A stretch of DNA of 53,192 bases from an uncultured Lentisphaeria bacterium (GTDB lineage Bacteria; Verrucomicrobiota; Lentisphaeria; Victivallales; Victivallaceae): the NCBI GenBank assembly GCA_949282965.1, contig CASDQW010000060.1, positions 1-53,192 on the forward strand. Direction: 5' to 3'. The notes under the pieces are model-generated. The model had not been told where the DNA came from and did not search any database. It saw nothing but the letters and a program-made list of their open reading frames with translations. Position numbers and translations under genes: made by a program. Below, piece by piece: positions 33,012 through 41,891 of the stretch. Within the stretch, counting starts at the first letter, position 1; every line of letters begins with the position of its first letter.

Positions 33012-34130
33012 ATGGGAAGCAACAAGGCGATCTCCAACGATTCGCTGGCCATGGACACCGCCAGCAAGGAGTACAGCGGCAAAAAACTTCGCGTGGCCAT
33101 CATCGGTTGCGGCGGCATCTGCCAGACCCACATGACCGCTTACAAGGACATTCCCGAGGTGGAAATCGTCGCCGCCTGTGACATTCTGCCCGAACGCTTG
33201 AAGGTCATGGCGGAAAAGTGGGGCGTGACCGCCGGTTACGCCGACTGGAAAGACCTGCTGGCGGAAGTCAAGCCCGATGCCGTTGACATCTGTACCCCGA
33301 ATGGAGTGCACTGCGCTCCGGCCGTGGACGCTGCCAACGCCGGCTGCCATGTCATGGTGGAAAAACCCATGGCGATGAATCCCGCCGAATGCGAACAGAT
33401 GATCGCCGCCGCCAAAAAGAACAACGTCAAACTCGCCGTCGGTTTCCAGAACCGCTATCACGAATATACCCAGTTTCTGAAGCGCGCCAAAGACGAAGGC
33501 CAGTTCGGCAAAATCATGTTCGTCAAAGCTCAGGCGCTGCGCCGCCGCGGCATTCCGAACTGGGGGGTGTTCGGACAGAAGGCGCTTCAGGGCGGTGGCC
33601 CGATGATCGACATCGGTGTGCACATTGTGGAAGCCTCGCATTATTTCATTGGTTCGCCGCGTCCGGTGGCCGCCTCCGGCAATATCTGGACGTACCTCGG
33701 CGATAAACCGAGCGAAGTGGTCTGCCCCTGGCCGAACTGGGATTTCAAAACCTACACGGTAGAAGACCTCGCCATCGGCCAGATCCGTTTTGAAGACGGG
33801 TCGATCATGCAGATCGAATCGTCGTTTGCCGCCCATATCGAAAAGAACATCTTCAGTTTCACCGTAATCGGCGACAAGGCGGGCGGCACCTGGGATCCGC
33901 CGCGGATCTTCACCGACCGGGCCGGCACGATGATCGACGTGGCCCCCAATTTTCTGCCGGACTGCGACTTCCAGAGCATGTTCAAGATAAAGCTGCAGAA
34001 CTGGGTCGACGCCTGCTTGAAAGGTACGGAACTGACCGCGCCCGGAGAAGCCGGCCTGATGGTCCAGAAGATCCTGGACGGGATCTACCGTTCCGCCGCA
34101 GCGGGCGGCAGAGAAGTGGCGATCGATTGA
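33012..34130 (+). CDS. Gfo/Idh/MocA-family oxidoreductase
   Basis: 372 residues from ATG 33012 with GAGAGG upstream. The frame is open another 43 codons, but those lie in leader sequence with no ribosome site. The Rossmann loop is VAIIGCGGICQTH. VMVEKPMAMNPAE holds the catalytic Lys of the EKP motif. GGPMIDIGVHIVEASHYFIG has the conserved His near the active site. A short N-terminal tail (MGSNKAISNDSLAMDTASKE) precedes the domain. These NAD(P)-dependent enzymes oxidise or reduce sugars and polyols, and some use a bound cofactor for hydrolysis. Followed by a strong terminator, so it is a single-gene unit. Substrate unknown. Confidence 0.9.
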   Translation: MGSNKAISNDSLAMDTASKEYSGKKLRVAIIGCGGICQTHMTAYKDIPEVEIVAACDILPERLKVMAEKWGVTAGYADWKDLLAEVKPDAVDICTPNGVHCAPAVDAANAGCHVMVEKPMAMNPAECEQMIAAAKKNNVKLAVGFQNRYHEYTQFLKRAKDEGQFGKIMFVKAQALRRRGIPNWGVFGQKALQGGGPMIDIGVHIVEASHYFIGSPRPVAASGNIWTYLGDKPSEVVCPWPNWDFKTYTVEDLAIGQIRFEDGSIMQIESSFAAHIEKNIFSFTVIGDKAGGTWDPPRIFTDRAGTMIDVAPNFLPDCDFQSMFKIKLQNWVDACLKGTELTAPGEAGLMVQKILDGIYRSAAAGGREVAID

Positions 34131-34153
34131 TCCGCCGTTTCTGAATGGGACCC

Positions 34154-34198
34154 CAAACGCCTTTACTTCCTCGCGGAGGTGGAGGCGTTTTCTGTTTT
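34154..34198 (+). terminator. Terminator after oxidoreductase 33012
   Basis: AAACGCCT pairs with AGGCGTTT, with an inner CCTC/GAGG stem, followed by T-rich sequence. Confidence 0.8.
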
Positions 34199-34267
34199 CC
34201 GGAGGGTTCAGAATTGAAAACAAAGGGGTTACAGCAGAAAAAAAACGTTTTTTGTCATCGGAAAGCG

Positions 34268-34295
34268 TTGACTATGGGAAAAACGGGGGTACATT
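34268..34295 (+). promoter_or_regulatory. Probable promoter of the HU-like gene
   Basis: TTGACT (34268-34273), 16-base spacer, TACATT (34290-34295). It lies about 75 bp before the start codon. Confidence 0.5.
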
Positions 34296-34372
34296 AATAA
34301 AGCAGCGACAGACGAATAGCTCTGCGCCGGCAATGACCATACCTAAATTAACCATAAAGGAATACGCAGAAA

Positions 34373-34672
34373 ATGACCAAACGTGACCTTGTTGTCAAGA
34401 TCGCAAAAGAAACCGGATTCATTCAGAACGACGTTGCCGTCGTCGTCCAGAAAACACTTGACCATATCGCCGCCGACCTGATCGAAGGCAACACCATCGA
34501 ACTGCGTAACTTCGGCGTTTTTGAAATCAAGGTCCGCAAGAGCCGCAAGGGCCGGAACCCGAACCAGCCGAAGCACGAAGTGGTCATTCCCGAACGCGCC
34601 GTCGTCAAATTCCGCGCGGGCAAGGAACTCAAGGAAGCCGTGGAAAAACTGAATCCGAGCCGGTTCAAATAA
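34373..34672 (+). CDS. HU/IHF-family DNA-binding protein
   Basis: 99 residues, full length. MTKRDLVVKIAKETGF opens the helical dimer part. IELRNFGVFEIKVRKSRKGR and NPNQP form the DNA-bending beta arm with the intercalating proline, and VVKFRAGKELKEAV ends the fold. It is a nucleoid protein that bends DNA. It has its own promoter and terminator. HU and IHF forms cannot be separated by sequence alone here. Confidence 0.95.
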   Translation: MTKRDLVVKIAKETGFIQNDVAVVVQKTLDHIAADLIEGNTIELRNFGVFEIKVRKSRKGRNPNQPKHEVVIPERAVVKFRAGKELKEAVEKLNPSRFK

Positions 34673-34694
34673 GGACGGATATTCTGACAGAATG

Positions 34695-34736
34695 AACGCC
34701 TGGTGAAATATTTCGCCGGGCGTTGTTCTCTTTTTT
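34695..34736 (+). terminator. Terminator after the HU-like gene
   Basis: AACGCC (34695-34700) and GGCGTT (34719-34724) close a long hairpin with an inner GAAA/TTTC stem, followed by a T-rich run to 34736. Confidence 0.85.
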
Positions 34737-34802
34737 CTCAGACCGGCATCGCCCGGCCGCGGCCAGCCGCCGCGGAATAACCAGCAGAACAGACAGCGTA
34801 TC

Positions 34803-36086
34803 ATGGCCAATTCAGCACCACCGCCGGGAACGGCGGACATCTTTCCGGAGGAAGCCCGGCGCTGGCAGTGGATCGAACAGACCGCCGCCAGTGTTTTCGG
34901 ACGTTATCATTACGGAGAACTTCGCACCCCGATCTTTGAATACACCGAAGTTTTTCAGCGCGGGCTCGGCAACGAAACCGAAGTGGTCCAGAAGGAAATG
35001 TATACCTTCCATGACCGGGGCGGTCGCAGCCTCACCCTGCGCCCGGAAGGAACGGCCGGCGTGATGCGCGCGCTGCTCAACACCGATGTGCTCAACGGCG
35101 TCGAACAACGGGTTTTCTATCACGGCCCCATGTTCCGCGGGGAACGCCCCGCGGCGGGACGCCGGCGCCAATTCCATCAGATCGGAGTGGAAAATGTCGG
35201 CAGGGTCGCCCCCGAACTCGATGCGGAATGCATCGCCATGCTGATGCATTTTCTGGAGGAAATCGGCATCACCGGCGCGGAATTGCGGATCAATACCCGC
35301 GGCGTCATGGCCGACCGGGCACCGGCGGCGGAACTGCTGCGCACTTATTTTGCGTCTCATCTGGATGCCATGTGCCCCGACTGCCGGGTGCGTTACGAAC
35401 GCAATCTCTGGCGGATTTTGGACTGCAAGCAGGAGACCTGCCGTCAGGTAGTGGCCCAGGCACCGGATTATCTGGCCTGTTTCAGTGCCGACTCCCGGGC
35501 CTATTTCGACCGCGTGCTGGAGGCGCTGGAGGCGCTCGGCATTGCCTATCGAATTGACCGGGAACTGGTGCGCGGACTGGACTACTATGTTCACACTGTT
35601 TTTGAAATCACCCACCCCGGGCTCGGCGCCCAGAACGCCGTCGCCGGCGGCGGACGTTATGAACTGTTTCTGCCGGATCAGACCAAACCGGTCCAGGGGG
35701 TGGGATTCGCCGCGGGCGTCGAACGACTGATGATGGTCCAGGATGCACTCGGAGTGAAGCTCCCCATTGCGCCCCTTGCGCCGATCTGCCTGATCAGTCT
35801 GGGGGAACGCGCTCGTCTGGCCAATCTGAAACTGGCGGGACAACTGCGGCGCGCCGGACTCCCGGTGGTGCTGGAAGTGGAAAACAAATCGCTGAAATCG
35901 CAAATGCGCACCGCCAACCGGGTCGGTGCCGCCTTTGCCGTCATCCGGGGAGACGAGGAGCTTGCGCGCAATGCCGCCGTTGTGAAACCGATGACCGGCG
36001 AACAGGAACAGCAGGAATGTCCCATCAATGAGCTTCCCGGGCGGCTGGCCGCTCTGTGGAACGCCCGAAATAAGACGGAATTTTGA
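34803..36086 (+). CDS. hisS: Histidyl-tRNA synthetase
   Basis: 427 residues. Class II motifs: GTADIFPEEARRW at the N-terminus, LTLRPEGTAGVMRAL (motif 2 region), FYHGPMFRGERPAAGRRRQF and the histidine-specific LVRGLDYYVHTVFEI. GGGRYELF and GVGFAAGVERL complete the site. The C-terminal anticodon-binding domain starts near 325 (PICLISLGERARL). It charges tRNA-His. Four bases separate it from adk, so hisS, adk, map and infA form one transcript. Confidence 0.98.
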   Translation: MANSAPPPGTADIFPEEARRWQWIEQTAASVFGRYHYGELRTPIFEYTEVFQRGLGNETEVVQKEMYTFHDRGGRSLTLRPEGTAGVMRALLNTDVLNGVEQRVFYHGPMFRGERPAAGRRRQFHQIGVENVGRVAPELDAECIAMLMHFLEEIGITGAELRINTRGVMADRAPAAELLRTYFASHLDAMCPDCRVRYERNLWRILDCKQETCRQVVAQAPDYLACFSADSRAYFDRVLEALEALGIAYRIDRELVRGLDYYVHTVFEITHPGLGAQNAVAGGGRYELFLPDQTKPVQGVGFAAGVERLMMVQDALGVKLPIAPLAPICLISLGERARLANLKLAGQLRRAGLPVVLEVENKSLKSQMRTANRVGAAFAVIRGDEELARNAAVVKPMTGEQEQQECPINELPGRLAALWNARNKTEF

Positions 36087-36090
36087 TAAA

Positions 36091-36750
36091 ATGAAAGTAT
36101 TGAAAAAGAAAAACCTCATTTTCATCGGCGCTCCCGGCGCCGGGAAAGGCACCTTCGCCGGCGCGCTGCGTGCGGAATATCCGGTAGCCCACATCTCCAC
36201 CGGCGATCTTCTCCGCGATGAAATCAAGCGCGACACGCCGCTCGGCCGTTCTGCGGCAGGCCTGATGAAGGAAGGAAAACTCGTTCCGGACCAGACGGTG
36301 GCGGACATGGTTCGTGCCCGGCTGCAGCAGCCGGATTGCGACAATGGATTCATTCTTGACGGCTACCCCCGCACCATCCGCCAGGCGGAACTCCTGGGCG
36401 AAGTCCTTGCCGACCTGAAGCGGACCCTCGACCGGGTTGTTTACTTCAAAGTACCGGATGATGTGATTCTGCAGCGGCTGACCGCCCGGATCGGCTGCCG
36501 TCAGTGCGGAGCGATTTTCAATAAACTTTTCCTGCCGCCGAAACAGGAAGGGGTTTGTGATCATTGCGGCGGAGCGCTGTTCCAGCGCCCGGACGATTCT
36601 CTGGAAACCGCCCAGGCACGACTCAAGGTCTTTTATGAACAGACCAGTCCCCTGATCGACTATTACCGGAAGGCGAATTTGCTGTTCGAGATCACGGAAA
36701 CCAACAAGGAGAAAGCTCTGGCGCTCCTGATTGAGGAGTTGAACCGCTGA
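36091..36750 (+). CDS. adk: Adenylate kinase with zinc-binding lid
   Basis: 219 residues from ATG 36091, four bases after the hisS stop. The P loop is FIGAPGAGKGTF. ISTGDLLRDEI is the AMP site, and ILDGYPRTIRQAE is the nucleotide signature. The lid has two CxxC pairs (GCRQCGAIFNKLF and VCDHCGG), so it binds zinc. It interconverts ATP, ADP and AMP in the cytoplasm. In many bacteria adk sits in the ribosomal spc/alpha region before map and infA. Here that trio follows hisS instead. Confidence 0.97.
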   Translation: MKVLKKKNLIFIGAPGAGKGTFAGALRAEYPVAHISTGDLLRDEIKRDTPLGRSAAGLMKEGKLVPDQTVADMVRARLQQPDCDNGFILDGYPRTIRQAELLGEVLADLKRTLDRVVYFKVPDDVILQRLTARIGCRQCGAIFNKLFLPPKQEGVCDHCGGALFQRPDDSLETAQARLKVFYEQTSPLIDYYRKANLLFEITETNKEKALALLIEELNR

Positions 36751-36752
36751 CC

Positions 36753-37532
36753 ATGCTGAACCAGCGTAAAGTGATCATCCATACTCCGGACGAAATCGCC
36801 CGTATCCGCCATGCGGCACAATTGACCGCCGTGGTCCGGGACCGTCTGGCCGAACTGGCCCGTCCCGGCATGACCACGCTGGAATTCGATCAGCTCGCCG
36901 GCAGCCTGATCGCGGAAACCGGAGGGAAAAGCGCCTTTCTCGGTTACCATGGCTACCCCGGCAACATCTGCATTTCCATTAACGAAGAAGTCGTACACGG
37001 CATCGGTCGTGCCGACCGGGTTATGCAGCCGGACGACATTGTCAGCATCGACCTCGGAGTTGAAATCAACGGCGCCTGCGGCGATACCGCCATCACGTTC
37101 GGGCTGGGGGCCCCCCTGCCGCAGAATGTGGCCAACCTGATCGAAGCTACCCGGCGCGCCCTCTCCGCAGGCATCGCCCGTGCAGTCGCCGGCAACTATA
37201 TCCGGGACATCAGCGCCGCCATCGAAGCGGTGGCGCGCAAAGCCGGAGTCGGCGTGGTCCGCGATTTCGTCGGACACGGTTGCGGCATCCGGTTGCATGA
37301 GCCGCCGGAAGTGCCAAACTTTGTAGCTGCATCCCGGGGGCCGCGCCTGGTCCCGGGCATGGTACTGGCCATCGAACCGATGTTCAATCTCGGCAGCTAC
37401 CGGGTGGATATTGACCGGTACGACGGCTGGACAGTACGCACGCACGACGGTGCGGTTTCCGCGCATTTCGAACACATGGTTTTAATAACAGAACAGGAAC
37501 CGGAGATTTTAACGTGGCCAAAGACGACGTAA
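36753..37532 (+). CDS. map: Methionine aminopeptidase, type I
   Basis: 259 residues, 2 bp after adk. Metal ligands of the family are visible: [16 protein letters not shown] (two Asp), [16 protein letters not shown] (His), VLAIEPMF (Glu) and [10 protein letters not shown] (Glu). [14 protein letters not shown] carries the substrate His. It removes the initiator Met from new proteins. Its last 19 bases overlap infA. Confidence 0.97.
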   Translation: MLNQRKVIIHTPDEIARIRHAAQLTAVVRDRLAELARPGMTTLEFDQLAGSLIAETGGKSAFLGYHGYPGNICISINEEVVHGIGRADRVMQPDDIVSIDLGVEINGACGDTAITFGLGAPLPQNVANLIEATRRALSAGIARAVAGNYIRDISAAIEAVARKAGVGVVRDFVGHGCGIRLHEPPEVPNFVAASRGPRLVPGMVLAIEPMFNLGSYRVDIDRYDGWTVRTHDGAVSAHFEHMVLITEQEPEILTWPKTT

Positions 37533-37732
37533 TCAGAGTGGAAGGCGTGGTAAAGGAGTTGCTGCCGAATACCATGTTCAAGGTGGCACTTCAGACCGGA
37601 CACCTGGTCAACGCCCACATCAGCGGCAAAATGCGCTTGAATTTCATCCGCATTCTGCCCGGGGACGCGGTGACACTGGAAATGTCGCCGTATGATTTGA
37701 CCAAGGGACGGATTGTTTTCCGCAAGAAATAA
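37514..37732 (+). CDS. infA: Translation initiation factor IF-1
   Basis: 72 residues, exactly the family length. It starts at GTG 37514, inside the end of map, so it is translationally coupled. [20 protein letters not shown] opens the OB fold, followed by [17 protein letters not shown] and [11 protein letters not shown]. It occupies the ribosomal A site during initiation. Position right after map matches the conserved adk-map-infA order. Confidence 0.98.
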   Translation: MAKDDVIRVEGVVKELLPNTMFKVALQTGHLVNAHISGKMRLNFIRILPGDAVTLEMSPYDLTKGRIVFRKK

Positions 37733-37902
37733 ACAAAGTTTTCTCCGGTTGCCGTAACGAAAGCAGGAAGACGAAAATTTCCGTTCGTTCCGGCGCAGTC
37801 CGGTCATTTGCCCGGAAGCCGGCTGCGGGAGCAGGATACTCTGTCATCGACTCTTCGCCGTCGCGGATCCGGAACAACCCTAAAAGCAGGAAAGAGATCA
37901 AC

Positions 37903-39111
37903 ATGAAGATTCTGGTAGTGAATGCCGGAAGCTCGTCCATGAAATTCACGCTGTTTTCCATGGACAAGGAGCAGGTACTGGCCAAGGGCCTGATCGAACG
38001 GCTCGGCACCGACAAACCTAATATGATCTACAAACGACCGGACGGATTCTCCTCCGAGGCCGTCATCAAGGTTGCCAACCACGTCGAAGCGTTGAAGGCC
38101 ATCTGTGAAAAACTGGTGGATCCGCAGACCGGTGTCATTCGCAAGATGAGCGAAATCGAAGCCTTCGGACATCGGGTTGTTCACGGTGGCGAACGCGCCA
38201 CCCGGCCGGTGCTGGTCAGTGATTCGGTCAAGGAGATCATCCGCGACTGCTTTGCGCTGGCACCGCTGCACAATCCGGCCAACCTGGCGGGGATTGAAGC
38301 CTGCGAAGTCAATTTCCCGGGAGTTCCGAACGTGGCGGTTTTTGATACGGCGTTCCACCAGACGATGCCGCCGCAGGCGTATTTGTACGCCCTGCCCTAT
38401 GAACTTTATACCAAATACGGAATCCGCCGTTACGGCTTCCATGGGACCAGCCATAACTTTGTGGCGCGGGCCACAGGCGCGTTTCTCGGCACCACCTTTG
38501 AAAAACTGAAACTGATCACCTGCCACCTCGGCAACGGCTGCAGCATGGCCGCCATCGACAACGGCACCGTTATCGATACGACCATGGGCATGACGCCGCT
38601 GGAAGGACTGGTCATGGGCACCCGCTGCGGCGACCTCGATCCGGCCGTGGTGCTGCGCCTTCTCGAAATCGGCAAGACACCGAAGGAAATCGACCACCTG
38701 CTCAATAAGGAAAGCGGTCTGCTCGGAGTCGGCGGGATCAACAGTTTTGACATGCGCGACATCATCGCCGCGGAAAAACGCGGGGACCAGCAGGCGCTGC
38801 GCGCCCGCCGCATGTTCACCCGTCGGGTGGTCAAGTACATCGGCGGCTATTACGCGCTGCTCGGCGGCGCGGATGCGGTGGTCTTCACCGGCGGCATCGG
38901 GGAATGGAGCTCCTTCGCCCGGGAAAAAATTGTTTCCAAACTCACCGGTCTGGGCATTCTGCTGGACAAGGAGGCCAATGACAAGGCGCTGGGCAAGCCG
39001 GGACTCATCTCCCTGCCCGAAAGCAAATGCAAGGTTCTGGTCATGCCGACCGATGAAGAACTCATGATTGCCCGCAGCGTGGTGGAAACGCTCAACAATC
39101 ACGCCGAATAA
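37903..39111 (+). CDS. ackA: Acetate kinase
   Basis: 402 residues. The phosphate loop is VNAGSSSMKF. FGHRVVHGGE, FHGTSHNF, THLGNG-like CHLGNGCSMAAI and TTMGMTPLEGLVMGTRCGDL are the kinase signatures. FTGGIGEWS is near the C-terminus. It makes ATP and acetate from acetyl phosphate, the main energy step of a fermenting anaerobe. It lies 27 bp before pta and forms an operon with it. No clear promoter is seen in the 170 bp upstream of it. Confidence 0.98.
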   Translation: MKILVVNAGSSSMKFTLFSMDKEQVLAKGLIERLGTDKPNMIYKRPDGFSSEAVIKVANHVEALKAICEKLVDPQTGVIRKMSEIEAFGHRVVHGGERATRPVLVSDSVKEIIRDCFALAPLHNPANLAGIEACEVNFPGVPNVAVFDTAFHQTMPPQAYLYALPYELYTKYGIRRYGFHGTSHNFVARATGAFLGTTFEKLKLITCHLGNGCSMAAIDNGTVIDTTMGMTPLEGLVMGTRCGDLDPAVVLRLLEIGKTPKEIDHLLNKESGLLGVGGINSFDMRDIIAAEKRGDQQALRARRMFTRRVVKYIGGYYALLGGADAVVFTGGIGEWSSFAREKIVSKLTGLGILLDKEANDKALGKPGLISLPESKCKVLVMPTDEELMIARSVVETLNNHAE

Positions 39112-39138
39112 TCGACGAACATCTGAAGGAATTGGAAT

Positions 39139-40149
39139 ATGTCCGCTATTGAAGTATTGACCGCGCGCGCCCGCAGCGCCGCAAAAACCATCGTGCTCCC
39201 CGAAGGTCAGGACTACCGGGTGGTGGTCGCCGCCAACAAGGCGCTTCGGGAAGGAATTGCCAAAAAAATCATCGTGCTCGGCACGGAAGAAGAAATTGCC
39301 GCCGCCTGCGCCAAAGGTGAAGTCAAGGAACGACTTTTTGAAACGTTCGACTATCTCCACAGCCGGGAAATCGAACAGTTCAGCGAAGAGTTCTACGAAA
39401 TGCGCAAGGCAAAGGGCATGACACCGGAAAAGGCCCGGGCCACCATGACCAACCGCATTTATTTCGGAGCGATGATGACCCGGCACAATATGGCCGACGG
39501 CCTGGTTGCGGGCAGCATCGCCTCCACGGCGGATATGCTGCGCGCCGCCTTCCACTGCATCGGCACGGCGAAGGGGATCAAGAGCGCCAGCAGCAACTTC
39601 GTCATGGACCTCAAGACGCCGACTGCGTCCGGGGACGATGTGCTGCTTTTCGCAGACTGCGGCGTGAACCCGAATCCCGATGCCGCCCAGCTGGTGGACA
39701 TCGCCATGGCGACCAGCCGCAGTTATCAGGCGCTCTTCGGCAAGCAGCCGAAGGTGGCGTTCCTGTCGTTCTCGACCAAAGGCAGTGCCGAACATGAGAT
39801 CCTGGTCAAGATCCGGGAAGCGGCGGCCGAATTCAAAAAGCGTGTGGAAGCTGAAGGTCTCGACATCCTGACCGATGGCGAATTGCAGGCCGATGCCGCG
39901 CTGGTTCCCGCCGTGGCCGCCTCCAAGGCCCCCGGCAGCCCGCTTGCCGGCGGTGCCAATGTCTTGATTTTCCCGGACTTGAATGCCGGAAACATCGCCT
40001 ACAAACTGGTCCAGCGCCTCGCCGGAGCGGGTGCGTACGGCCCGGTGCTTCAGGGGTTGGCCAAACCCTTGAACGACTTATCGCGCGGCTGCTCCGCCGA
40101 CGACATCGTGGCGGAAATTGCCATTACCGCCTGCCAGGCGGTGCTTTGA
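39139..40149 (+). CDS. pta: Phosphate acetyltransferase
   Basis: 336 residues, the short PTA form without N-terminal regulatory domains. [15 protein letters not shown] begins the fold. [38 protein letters not shown] and [13 protein letters not shown] are catalytic-region signatures, and [19 protein letters not shown] ends the protein. It converts acetyl-CoA and phosphate to acetyl phosphate, feeding ackA. A terminator follows. Confidence 0.98.
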   Translation: MSAIEVLTARARSAAKTIVLPEGQDYRVVVAANKALREGIAKKIIVLGTEEEIAAACAKGEVKERLFETFDYLHSREIEQFSEEFYEMRKAKGMTPEKARATMTNRIYFGAMMTRHNMADGLVAGSIASTADMLRAAFHCIGTAKGIKSASSNFVMDLKTPTASGDDVLLFADCGVNPNPDAAQLVDIAMATSRSYQALFGKQPKVAFLSFSTKGSAEHEILVKIREAAAEFKKRVEAEGLDILTDGELQADAALVPAVAASKAPGSPLAGGANVLIFPDLNAGNIAYKLVQRLAGAGAYGPVLQGLAKPLNDLSRGCSADDIVAEIAITACQAVL

Positions 40150-40183
40150 GCCGATCGAAACGGTTTAAGACGCTACGAATCAA

Positions 40184-40224
40184 GGAAAAATCCTTCCGGA
40201 ATGTTCTTCCGGGAGGATTTTTTC
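40184..40224 (+). terminator. Terminator after pta
   Basis: AAAATCCTtCCGGA pairs with TCCGGgAGGATTTT around a short loop, followed by a long T run. Confidence 0.88.
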
Positions 40225-40245
40225 TTTTTTTTCCACAAAGAGATG

Positions 40246-40273
40246 TTGAAAAATCGGAAAGGGTCAATATAGT
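40246..40273 (+). promoter_or_regulatory. Promoter of the acidic zinc-ribbon gene
   Basis: TTGAAA (40246-40251), 16-base spacer, TATAGT (40268-40273). An ideal AAGGAGG ribosome site follows at about 40311-40317. Confidence 0.7.
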
Positions 40274-40325
40274 ACCGGACCAGAGGCCTGTGCCTGTAAC
40301 CTGGTTTTTCAAGGAGGATAATGCT

Positions 40326-40601
40326 ATGACAACCCGCTGCCCCTACTGCGATATCGAGGTCAGTGAAAGTTCCATCGAAGCGGAAGACGGTTGCTGTCCG
40401 GAATGCGGCTCGGTAATCAGCGCCCCGTCCCAGTTTATGGAGGATGAAGACGATTCTGAATTTGACGACGAACTCGACAGTTATTCCGATATCGACGACG
40501 ACGACGACGATTTCATGGATGACGAAGTCTACGATGACGAAATGTTTGACGAAGAAGAATTCGACGAAGATTTTGAGGATTTCGACGAAGAAAAATACTG
40601 A
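40326..40601 (+). CDS. Small zinc-ribbon protein with extremely acidic tail
   Basis: 91 residues. The N-terminus holds a zinc ribbon with two CxxC pairs (RCPYCDIEV and CCPECGSVI). Residues 38-91 are more than half Asp and Glu, with runs such as DIDDDDDD and DEEEFDEDFEDFDEEKY, and no obvious fold. The gene encodes part of the tail by a GAC triplet run (about 40494-40509), which could change length by slippage. It has its own good promoter, an excellent ribosome site and a strong terminator, so it is expected to be well expressed. The start at 40326 fits the ribosome site. The frame is open further upstream only across a terminator. Function unknown; DNA mimicry or a ribosome/RNA-polymerase accessory role is possible but only a guess. 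Confidence 0.85.
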   Translation: MTTRCPYCDIEVSESSIEAEDGCCPECGSVISAPSQFMEDEDDSEFDDELDSYSDIDDDDDDFMDDEVYDDEMFDEEEFDEDFEDFDEEKY

Positions 40602-40625
40602 AAATTCTTCCGCTCGTCATACGCG

Positions 40626-40660
40626 AAAACCGTTTCCGGAAACCGGAAACGGTTTTTTTC
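40626..40660. terminator. Terminator between the acidic protein and marC-like genes
   Basis: AAAACCGTTTCCGG pairs perfectly with CCGGAAACGGTTTT around a three-base loop, with A and T runs on both sides. It can stop transcription from both directions. Confidence 0.9.
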
Positions 40661-40710
40661 GTTCCACGACCGCCCCGGGCGGCAACACCACTGCCGGACC
40701 GCGAGTCCGC

Positions 40711-41310
40711 TCAGCCGGCAAGGCCGTGCCGGAAACCGCTCAGGATCATCTCCGTGGCCATGACCGCCAGCAGCCATCCCGCCAATGCCTCCAACGCCGC
40801 CATTCCCCTCTGTCCGAGCCGCCGCCCGATGGTGCGTCCGGACAGCAGCACCAGCATCGCGGCACTCCAGGCCAGCAGCAGTGCCGCCAGACTGCCGCTG
40901 AACGTTGCCGCGGCATTCCCCCGGATCAGAATGCAGAAAGTAATGGCCGAGGGTCCGGCAAACAACGGGACCGCCAGCGGCACCACACACGGTTCTTCGC
41001 CGTCGTGCGCCATCACCGGCTGCGGCAAACCCAGTACCATCTTCAGGGCGATCAGAAACAAAATCACGCCGCCGGAAATTTCCAATGCCGCCGCCGACAC
41101 CCGCAGCAACTTCAAAATCCCTTCGCCGAACCCCAGAAACAACAGCAGGATTCCCAGCGCCGTTCCTCCTTCGCGCAGCACAATCCGCCGGTAACGCGCC
41201 GTATCACACTCGCGCAGCATACTGATAAACAACGGCAGATTTCCCACCGGGTCCAATACCAGAAACCATACCGTCGCGGCGGATAAGATAAAAACGGCCT
41301 GTTCTTTCAT
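40711..41310 (-). CDS. MarC-family integral membrane protein
   Basis: 199 residues, six predicted helices, normal for the family. LVLDPVGNLPLFISML is the hallmark of the first half and VVPLAVPLFAGPSAITFCIL that of the second half. The role of MarC proteins is not settled; the once-assumed link to multiple antibiotic resistance was not confirmed. It is transcribed towards the acidic zinc-ribbon gene. Confidence 0.92.
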   Translation of the reverse strand: MKEQAVFILSAATVWFLVLDPVGNLPLFISMLRECDTARYRRIVLREGGTALGILLLFLGFGEGILKLLRVSAAALEISGGVILFLIALKMVLGLPQPVMAHDGEEPCVVPLAVPLFAGPSAITFCILIRGNAAATFSGSLAALLLAWSAAMLVLLSGRTIGRRLGQRGMAALEALAGWLLAVMATEMILSGFRHGLAG

Positions 41311-41346
41311 TTTCGCACCCTAATAAAAACAAACTTTACTTCAATT

Positions 41347-41374
41347 AAGATAGCATTTTCAGAATAAAATTCAA
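41347..41374 (-). promoter_or_regulatory. Probable promoter of the MarC-like gene
   Basis: On the minus strand TTGAAT (41374-41369), 16-base spacer, TATCTT (41352-41347), in a clearly AT-rich stretch. Confidence 0.5.
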
Positions 41375-41432
41375 ATTAATCAAACAAAATAAGACTATAC
41401 AACGGTAAACCGCAAAAAAAAACTTCCCAGGC

Positions 41433-41460
41433 TTGCATCTCCGAATTTACGGGATATACT
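41433..41460 (+). promoter_or_regulatory. Promoter of the 41511-hslO unit
   Basis: TTGCAT (41433-41438), 16-base spacer, TATACT (41455-41460). It lies about 50 bp before the start codon. Confidence 0.6.
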
Positions 41461-41510
41461 TCTTGGGTGAGCTGTACATTCCATATTGAACAGAGGAGAA
41501 ACCACGTTTC

Positions 41511-41891
41511 ATGGCCACTGCCCGACAACTCTGCGCCCGCGCCCGGCAGGTAATGAAAGACAATGCCGTACTGATTTCCGGCGCTGACTTCGAAAACCAC
41601 ACCATCCGCCGCCTTCAAGTCTATTTCTGGGATGAAAAAGAGGCGGTCATGGACATCATCTCCAAAGACGACCTCGTGGAGGGCTGGCCGGACGACGGCG
41701 TATATGTTTTCGCAGAACAGGGCGGCGAAAAAGACTGCCTGACGCCGGTGCGGCTGATTGTCCATGACGAGGATTTCTTCCTGCGCGCCGTCCCCGGAGA
41801 TGCTCCGGAAGATGATCTCGGGGCACTGCCCTCGGTCGTCTGCCTGGAGGCACTGGAACTCATTTGCCAACTGAAGGACAGTAAATTCTGA
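41511..41891 (+). CDS. Small acidic protein of unknown function, coupled to hslO
   Basis: 126 residues, no signal peptide or membrane helix. Mixed alpha/beta pattern: RQLCARARQVMKDNAVLISG (N-terminal helix), TIRRLQVYFWDEKEAVMDII, DGVYVFAEQGG, LIVHDEDFFLRAVPGD and a closing helix. Two Cys (at about 8 and 77) plus CLEALELICQL near the end. GAGGAG ribosome site. Its TGA stop overlaps the ATG of the redox chaperone gene hslO (ATGA-type overlap of one base), so the two are translated together. A partner role in oxidative or heat stress is possible from context only. Confidence 0.75.
   Translation: MATARQLCARARQVMKDNAVLISGADFENHTIRRLQVYFWDEKEAVMDIISKDDLVEGWPDDGVYVFAEQGGEKDCLTPVRLIVHDEDFFLRAVPGDAPEDDLGALPSVVCLEALELICQLKDSKF

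Noticed and set aside
37804..39795. Minus-strand open frame of 663 codons across ackA and pta
   Set aside because: Antisense shadow of two certain metabolic genes.
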